Of a DNA stretch of 44,220 bases, positions 39,486-44,220 are shown one piece after another. The first letter of the stretch is position 1. Every line of letters begins with the position of its first letter. The stretch spans positions 342,661 to 386,880 of the forward strand of contig NZ_LN651373.1 in the NCBI RefSeq assembly GCF_000826125.2, read 5' to 3'. The DNA is from Bhargavaea cecembensis (GTDB taxonomy: Bacteria; Bacillota; Bacilli; Bacillales_A; Planococcaceae). The position numbers were made by a program, and so were the translations under genes. The notes beneath the pieces were generated by a model that worked only from the letters and a program-made list of their open reading frames with translations, was not told the DNA's origin and did not search any database.

Positions 39486-39541
39486 TTTGCGGAACGATGG
39501 ATTCAACAGGCTTGAGGAATTTATGAGGCCAAACTCTCCTC

Positions 39542-39629
39542 ACTCGAGACCAAACTCTCCTCACTCGAGACCAAACTCTCCTCACTCGGCCCCAAACTCT
39601 CCTCACTCGAAGCCAAACTCTCCTCATTC
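39542..39629 (-). repeat. 21-bp repeat array 5, GAGT type, minus orientation
   Basis: GAGT boxes on minus at 39542, 39563, 39584 and 39605 are exactly 21 bp apart, with a degenerate fifth at 39626. The minus unit is GAGTGAGGAGAGTTTGGNNTC, nearly identical between copies, so this array looks young. It abuts the stop codon of the DUF2399 remnant. Confidence 0.85.
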
Positions 39630-40442
39630 ATTCCATATCCCCGGCCAGCGACCCGAGCAGTCCTTCCTGATACCCCGCTTTTCCGACTTGGCGCAGTTCG
39701 GCGGCGAGGTCGGTCAGGGCGGGGTCTTCGAGTCCGTCGAGTTTGGCGAGCCGGGGGGTGATGTCTTCGTCGGAAATGGCGGCCCGGTAGGAATCGCGGT
39801 CCATCCGCCAAAGTTTCGCTTGGCCGGGGTAGCGGTGGAGCAGCCGCTGGGCCATCTGCAGGCCTTCCGGGTCGAAGTCGCCGGAGTAATGGAACGCGAC
39901 GTCTTGCCGGGCGAGCATGTCGAGCCGACCCACGCGGCGGTGCGGAACTGGCCGTGCGTGCAGATGACCGGCACGTCCGGGACGAGGTCGACGAGTGCTG
40001 AGCAGACGCCGGAGTTTTCGACGATCCACACGTCGCGGCCGGCGGCGGGGGTGATGGCCGTCAGCCCGCCGAGCATTTTCAGCGGGACGTTCAGCACGCT
40101 TCCGGTGTCGGCTGCCGCTTTCCAGAGCGGATGCACGCCGGCCGCGGTATGGCCGATGAGCCCCCGGCACGTCACGAAACTCCACAGATCATCCCGGGCG
40201 AGGCCGAATGCGGCGTACAGTTCGTTCAGGTCTTCCGAAGAGCGCGGCATGCCCGTGTCTTCGGCGCCGTCCGTGACCGACCGCACGTACAGGCAGTGGG
40301 TGAGCAGCCGGCCGTCAATCTGGTTCCCGTCGAAGCCGTGGGGATTGCCGGTCGTTTTTTGGGCGAACAGGGAAAGAAGTTCCGTGTGTCCTTTCGCGAG
40401 AGTTGATATCCATCCCGCCGATATTGACACTCGCCGCTCCAA
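39628..40442 (-). pseudogene. DUF2399 (TIGR02679, JetD-like) remnant: frameshifted and 5'-truncated
   Basis: The C-terminal part of a TIGR02679/DUF2399 protein, the family of JetD in type III Wadjet plasmid-defence systems and of related toprim-fold proteins. In one frame: LSLFAQKTTGNPHGFDGNQI, LYAAFGLARDDLWSFVTCRGL, DVWIVENSGVCSALVDLV, VICTHGQFRTAAW. Near 39925-39935 the frame shifts and continues as RLDMLARQDVAFHYSGDFDPEGLQ, WRMDRDSY and QEGLLGSLAGDME to a stop at 39628. The N-terminal portion expected in the family is missing: the frame runs upstream directly into 21-bp repeats at ~40400-40453. No JetABC genes are nearby. A dead remnant is the simplest reading; a sequencing indel cannot be excluded for the frameshift alone. 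Confidence 0.75.
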
Positions 40443-40453
40443 AGTTAGTACTC
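40408..40453 (-). repeat. 21-bp repeat array 6, GAGT type, minus orientation
   Basis: GAGT boxes on minus at 40429 and 40450, with a degenerate GGAT at 40408, spaced 21 bp. The minus unit GAGTACTAACTTTGGAGCGGC closely matches the unit of array 1 (GAGTGTTAACTTTGGGCGNGC) some 36 kb away. It joins directly to the truncated end of the DUF2399 remnant. Confidence 0.75.
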
Positions 40454-40567
40454 ACCATGCCGTCTCTTGCTACATCAATCGCAGAATGAAATTACACAGA
40501 GACCCGAACAACGCCTGAAACTCTTTTCCGGGAAGGACGTATAACAGATAACTCTCATTTAGATTGG

Positions 40568-41092
40568 ATGCTTGGTTCTATGATGATTTTTATGATTGCC
40601 TTGTCGGCTTGGCTCGTCTGCCTGCTGCCGATTTATTTGTTCATCCGGAGGGCGAACAAACGGGAGACCGGCGAGGAACGGATGTCTGCCGTCATGACGT
40701 TGGTCGTGTCGGGTTTGATTTCGCTGTTTCCTGCCGGTGCGCTGGCCGCAATCCTGCTGGCGGTAATGGGCTCGGTCCATACAATCGGTCTGGTGTTCGG
40801 GATTGATCTTTCCGGCTGGAGTCTTCTTTTGCTGGCGACGGCGATTTTCGCGTATTTGTTTACGCTCGATTCTGTAGTCGCAGTCATCCTCGGGGCAGTT
40901 GCGGGGGATGGACTGGTTCAAAGTTTGATCCTGTTTGGGATCAGATGTCTCGCCTTTTTTGCGATCTGCCGGCTTTTCGGAGCGGAAGAAAGGGGAAGTC
41001 TGGTATTGGGCGTCGGGGTTGCTTCAGTCATTTCTGTATTTGAGTGGCTGATTGAGATGAGAGAAAGACGGGAACCGCCGGCAAAGGGATAA
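40568..41092 (+). CDS. Membrane protein, 174 aa
   Basis: About five hydrophobic helices: IFMIALSAWLVCLLPIYLFI, a basic loop, VVSGLISLFPAGALAAILL, SLLLLATAIFAYLF, VVAVILGAVAGDGL, SLVLGVGVASVISVFEWLI. The basic C-terminus is probably inside. I do not recognise the family. The ribosome site before ATG 40568 is weak; ATG 40580 is an in-frame alternative. Ends at a terminator. Confidence 0.65.
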   Translation: MLGSMMIFMIALSAWLVCLLPIYLFIRRANKRETGEERMSAVMTLVVSGLISLFPAGALAAILLAVMGSVHTIGLVFGIDLSGWSLLLLATAIFAYLFTLDSVVAVILGAVAGDGLVQSLILFGIRCLAFFAICRLFGAEERGSLVLGVGVASVISVFEWLIEMRERREPPAKG

Positions 41093-41101
41093 AATTAAAT
41101 G

Positions 41102-41136
41102 GGCAGGCTTCGCAGAGGCGGAGCCTGTTCTTTTTG
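41102..41136 (+). terminator. Terminator after the 174-aa membrane protein gene
   Basis: CAGGCTTCGC (41104-41113) pairs with GCGGAGCCTG (41118-41127), one G-T pair, followed by TTCTTTTT. Confidence 0.8.
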
Positions 41137-41140
41137 TCTT

Positions 41141-41221
41141 TATATCATTTTTTGATATATCTATAGACAACTCTCTGCCCACCATGCTATATTGGTTTTG
41201 GATATATCACTTAGCGATATA
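41141..41221 (+). promoter_or_regulatory. Promoter and two palindromic operators of the padR-DUF2812 operon
   Basis: TAGACA (41164-41169), 18-bp spacer, TATATT (41188-41193). Upstream lies the palindrome TATATCA-N5-TGATATA (41141-41159), and just downstream near the start point TATATC-N7-GATATA (41203-41221). Both contain the same half-site, as expected for autorepression by the PadR protein encoded next. Confidence 0.65.
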
Positions 41222-41239
41222 AGGAGCGAGGGGAATAGC

Positions 41240-41557
41240 TTGAACAAAAATGAACAGCTGACGGATTCGATGTTTTATATCATGGCGGTCCTGGCGCAGC
41301 CGCGGCATGGCTATGCCATCATGAGCCAGATTGAGGAGACGTCGGAAGGGGCCATCACGATCGGGCCCGCCTCGATGTATACAATCATCAAGAAGTTATT
41401 GAAAAGTGAATGGATTTACCTGTATGACGACTCAGATTCGAGGAGGAAGACGTACCTGCTCACCGATAAGGGCAGGGAAGTGCTGGAAGAAGACTTGAAA
41501 ACTAGAAAGCTGATGATCCAACTGGCAGAAAACGGACTGAAGGAGGCGGGGAAATGA
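41240..41557 (+). CDS. PadR family transcriptional regulator
   Basis: 105 aa winged-helix dimer-type repressor: SMFYIMAVLAQPRHGYAIMSQIEE, then ITIGPASMYTIIKKLLKSEWI (recognition helix) and DDSDSRRKTYLLTDKGREVLEED (wing). Short PadR proteins of this kind commonly control a downstream membrane protein and themselves. TTG at 41240 follows GAGGGG by about 7 bp; an upstream frame to 41192 runs through the promoter and operator. Overlaps the DUF2812 gene by 4 bp. Confidence 0.88.
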   Translation: MNKNEQLTDSMFYIMAVLAQPRHGYAIMSQIEETSEGAITIGPASMYTIIKKLLKSEWIYLYDDSDSRRKTYLLTDKGREVLEEDLKTRKLMIQLAENGLKEAGK

Positions 41558-42270
41558 AGAAGACCAAGTACATCACATCAGGCGGGCTGGCGTTTTCGGA
41601 GGAGAAAGACATGAAAAAACTGCAGCGATTCTCCCGCGAAGGTTGGCACTTGAAGGATTTTGCATTCATGGGCTATACACTGGAGAAAGGGGAGCCTGCA
41701 GATTTCATTTACAGCATTGATTACCGGACTTTGGAGGACGGAGAGGAGGATGAGTATCTGGATGTATTTGACTCCTCGGGATGGTCGCATGTTGCGTCAG
41801 CTGCAACTATTCACTTGTTCCGGGCGCCTGCCGGAACGAAGCCGCTTTATACCGACCGAGAGACGACGGTCGAGAAATACGGCAGGAACAGTGCATGGAT
41901 CGGAAAGGCGGCCCTTCCGCTCGTCCTGCTGACGGGAATTGCGTGGGCGGGAGCCATCCTGAGCACCGGAATCCTGAATGCATTCCTTTTCGTCGCAGCA
42001 GTCATCCTGACCGTTATGGCGGTTCCCGCTGCCTGGACTGCGCTTACGGCGTATGAGAACAAGTGGAAAGCGGCAGGCAGGATTAAAGCGGCCAGCCTGG
42101 CGAAAGTGTTGCCTTTCCTCATCGTCATGGGAGCGCTGATCGCCTTCGTCGGATTCAGCAATACGAATGCTGCGGTCAAAATGTTTCTTTCCATGCTGGC
42201 CGGGGCTCTCGCGCTTCCTCTGCTTGTCTGGGCGGTGATGGCTTCCGCGAACCGCCTCCGGGCTAAATAA
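41554..42270 (+). CDS. DUF2812 membrane protein
   Basis: 238 aa. A cytosolic N-terminal DUF2812 domain (FSEEKDMKKLQRFSREGWHLKDFAFMGYTLEKGEP, DFIYSIDYR) is followed by four helices (AALPLVLLTGIAWAGAIL, LFVAAVILTVMAVPA, VLPFLIVMGALIAFVGF, MLAGALALPLLVWAVMAS). PadR-DUF2812 pairs are common in Firmicutes; the DUF2812 protein is presumably an envelope-stress or drug-response component under PadR control, but its function is not known. Confidence 0.85.
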   Translation: MKKTKYITSGGLAFSEEKDMKKLQRFSREGWHLKDFAFMGYTLEKGEPADFIYSIDYRTLEDGEEDEYLDVFDSSGWSHVASAATIHLFRAPAGTKPLYTDRETTVEKYGRNSAWIGKAALPLVLLTGIAWAGAILSTGILNAFLFVAAVILTVMAVPAAWTALTAYENKWKAAGRIKAASLAKVLPFLIVMGALIAFVGFSNTNAAVKMFLSMLAGALALPLLVWAVMASANRLRAK

Positions 42271-42281
42271 TTCAATCGACC

Positions 42282-42318
42282 AAGCCGGTCTGCCGATTTT
42301 TCGGTGGGATCGGCTTTT
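42282..42318 (+). terminator. Terminator after the DUF2812 gene
   Basis: AAGCCG (42282-42287) pairs with CGGCTT (42311-42316), with an inner CCGA/TCGG helix (42293-42304), followed by a TTTG tail. Confidence 0.7.
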
Positions 42319-42393
42319 GTTTGCAAGTTGCACCGGAAGGCGTTCTGGACGAAGATAGAAGAAGAAACAACCCATGAAGGAGGTCCCCCCGAT

Positions 42394-43743
42394 ATGGCCG
42401 CCCAGCATGACTTTACAACCGGTCCGCTCGCCCGGCAGCTGTATTCATTCGCGTGGCCGATCTTGCTTGCGAATTTGCTTCAAGTTTCTTATCAGCTTAT
42501 CGACAGCCTGTGGGTCGGGAACCTGATCGGGGCGGATGCGCTCGGAGCGGTGTCGCTGTCGTCGACGGTGCTGTTCACCGTGCTCTCGTTTGTGATCGGA
42601 CTGAACAATGCGGCGCTGACGATTCTGTCCCAGCAGAAAGGGCGGGGGAGCGAGTCGGGCCTGAAGCGATATCTGAATGCATTCGTCGTGCTCATGTCCG
42701 CGATGGCGATCGGGCTCGGGCTGATCGGGTTCGCCGCGGCTACCCCGGTCCTGCGGCTGCTCGGGACGCCGGACGTCATGATGCCGCTCGCCGTCAGCTA
42801 CCTGAAGATCAACTTCATCGGCATGCTGTTCCTGTTCGGATACAACTTCATCACGACGGTGCTCCGGTCGGTCGGCGATTCGAAGACGCCGCTTTATTTT
42901 GTGACGGCGGCGGTCGTGCTCAACACAGTGCTCGACCCGCTTTTCATTTCCGGATTCGGGCTGGGGGTCCAGGGGGCGGCGTATGCGACAATTGTCTCGC
43001 AGGGCGGCGCGTTCGCATTCGGTTTTATCTATATCCGCCGGAAAAAGCTCGTCCCGTTCACGAAGCCGTCCGTCCCGTCCGCTCGCGAAGTGAAGGATAT
43101 CCTGAAGCTCGGCATCCCGGCGGGACTCCAGATGAGCGTCATTTCTGCGGGAATCATGGCGATCATGAGTGTCGTCGCTTCGTTCGGTCCGGCCGTCGTC
43201 GCGGGCTACGGGGCAGCGCAGCGGCTCGACAGCCTGATCATGCTGCCGGCGCAGGCGCTCGGCACCGCGGTCAACTCGATGGCCGGCCAGAACATCGGCG
43301 CGGGCAAATGGGACCGGGTGAGCCGGATCACGAAGTACGGGTTTTTCTTCAATCTGGTCGCCATGCTCGCGCTCGCCGCGATTCTCGTCTTGTTCGCCGA
43401 CTTCGGCATCCGGCTGTTCATCGATGATCCGGAGGCGGTGGCATTCGGCGCGGACTATCTGAAGATGATCGCCTTCTTCTACCCGTTCCTCGGCATCAAC
43501 TTCATCCTGAACGGCACGGTGCGCGCGGCGGGCGCGATGTTCCAGGTGCTCGTGCTCAACATCATTTCATTTTGGGTGCTGCGCTATCCGCTCACCTGGC
43601 TGCTCGCCGGGTGGTACGGGGAAAAGGGCATCGCGCTCGGTATGGGCGTGAGCTTTGCCATCAGCAGCCTCGCCGCCTTCCTTTATTACCGGTACGGCGG
43701 CTGGCGTCATATCAAGACCATCAGCGAGGAGGAAAAAACATGA
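42394..43743 (+). CDS. MATE family efflux transporter
   Basis: 449 aa, twelve helices in two related bundles, a cation-coupled multidrug or metabolite exporter. Start of bundle 1: FAWPILLANLLQVSYQLIDSLWVGNLIGADALGAVSLSS; second bundle: KLGIPAGLQMSVISAGIMAIMSVVASFGPAVVAGYGAAQRLD and QALGTAVNSMAGQNIGAG, both MATE hallmarks. The ATG at 42394 follows AAGGAGG by 10 bp; upstream in-frame starts fall in the intergenic region. Its stop overlaps the start of the HAD gene (ATGA). Confidence 0.92.
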   Translation: MAAQHDFTTGPLARQLYSFAWPILLANLLQVSYQLIDSLWVGNLIGADALGAVSLSSTVLFTVLSFVIGLNNAALTILSQQKGRGSESGLKRYLNAFVVLMSAMAIGLGLIGFAAATPVLRLLGTPDVMMPLAVSYLKINFIGMLFLFGYNFITTVLRSVGDSKTPLYFVTAAVVLNTVLDPLFISGFGLGVQGAAYATIVSQGGAFAFGFIYIRRKKLVPFTKPSVPSAREVKDILKLGIPAGLQMSVISAGIMAIMSVVASFGPAVVAGYGAAQRLDSLIMLPAQALGTAVNSMAGQNIGAGKWDRVSRITKYGFFFNLVAMLALAAILVLFADFGIRLFIDDPEAVAFGADYLKMIAFFYPFLGINFILNGTVRAAGAMFQVLVLNIISFWVLRYPLTWLLAGWYGEKGIALGMGVSFAISSLAAFLYYRYGGWRHIKTISEEEKT

Positions 43744-44220
43744 AAGCAGACAGCATTATTTTCGACCTGGACGGCACACTTTGGGACTCCCGCAAAGCGG
43801 TCGCAGAATCCTGGACGAGCGTAATCCGCGAAACACCGGGCGTGGACGGCGAAGTGACCGAGGAAGACCTGACGAAAACGATGGGTCTTCTGATCGAAGA
43901 AATCGGCAAAATCCTGTTCGGAGATTTGGAAGAAGAGAAGCGGACCGCGCTCATGGATGCGTGCGTCCGGCACGAAAATGACTGGGTTGCGGAAGTGGGG
44001 GGCGTTCTTTATCCGGATCTTGAGGAAGTGCTCCGGGAGTTGTCGGAGCAATTCCGCCTCTTCATCGTCAGCAACTGCCAGGACGGATACATCGAGGCGT
44101 TTTTTGCGGCACACGGACTGGAGCGATTTTTCGAGGACTATGAAAATCCCGGACGCACCGGACTGCCAAAAGGCGACAACATCCGGCTTATCGTCGAGCG
44201 GAACGGCTTGAAAGCCCCCG
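43740..44220 (+). CDS. HAD superfamily hydrolase (partial, runs off the window)
   Basis: The first 160 codons of a phosphoglycolate-phosphatase-like HAD enzyme. Motif I is IIFDLDGTLWDS (nucleophile and acid Asp), a helical cap follows (~15-85), then motif II FIVSNCQDGY (Ser/Asn) and a strand towards motif III (KGDNIRLIVERNG, with the Lys before it in GLPKGD). The ATG at 43740 overlaps the MATE stop as ATGA, so translation is coupled. The Asp-containing motif IV lies beyond the end. Confidence 0.88.
   Translation, partial: MKADSIIFDLDGTLWDSRKAVAESWTSVIRETPGVDGEVTEEDLTKTMGLLIEEIGKILFGDLEEEKRTALMDACVRHENDWVAEVGGVLYPDLEEVLRELSEQFRLFIVSNCQDGYIEAFFAAHGLERFFEDYENPGRTGLPKGDNIRLIVERNGLKAP

Overview
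The window reads as chromosome of a moderately GC-rich member of the Bacillales, most like the Planococcaceae/Caryophanaceae. The basis is AGGAGG-type ribosome sites with frequent GTG and TTG starts, short GC hairpin terminators with T tails, and typical Bacillales genes: ykoFEDC behind a TPP riboswitch, a ComK-family regulator, bioY, an RsbQ-like hydrolase and an SLH-domain surface protein. I see no rRNA, tRNA, insertion sequence, prophage or CRISPR array.

Layout. Positions 1-4160 hold a GntR-family regulator with a CynX-type MFS transporter, an internally duplicated SEC-C protein and an unknown protein. Positions 4190-4835 carry three arrays of 21-bp repeats. Positions 4911-8550 (minus) are the ykoFEDC thiamine-precursor ECF transporter with its riboswitch and terminator. 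Positions 8614-12701 hold a DUF2971 protein, a comK homologue with a long leader, a DUF2306-like membrane protein, an M20 amidohydrolase and a small unknown protein. bioY follows (minus) with a probable BirA operator.

Positions 13677-29606 are the most distinctive part. A five-gene operon encodes a lipoprotein with two NodB-type deacetylase domains (one degenerate), a PilZ-fused processive glycosyltransferase resembling hyaluronan synthase, a membrane-anchored deacetylase-like protein, a GH18-like lipoprotein and a UDP-N-acetylhexosamine dehydrogenase. Next come a response regulator with a SARP-type winged helix and BTAD domain, two paralogous 7TMR-DISM hybrid kinases and a small diguanylate cyclase. 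The EPS operon and the cyclase gene share a gapless 37-bp promoter element (29 of 37 identical). It carries heptamers at 11-bp spacing immediately upstream of a -10 box, the arrangement known for SARP activators. I infer a coherent loop: kinase pair to SARP regulator, to both synthase operon and cyclase, with c-di-GMP then acting on the PilZ domain of the synthase.

Positions 29608-44220 are mixed: a DUF1722 protein, an RsbQ-like hydrolase paired with a PAS-GGDEF protein, a DUF4236 protein, an SLH protein, panE-like reductase, an M20 amidase, another repeat array, a small membrane protein, a UPF0317 protein, a small gene plus nucleotidyltransferase pair that could be a toxin-antitoxin module, a frameshifted and 5'-truncated DUF2399 (JetD-like) remnant between two 21-bp repeat arrays, a PadR-DUF2812 pair, a MATE transporter and the start of a HAD phosphatase. 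Dispersed intergenic arrays with an exact 21-bp period (two helical turns) are the second unusual feature.
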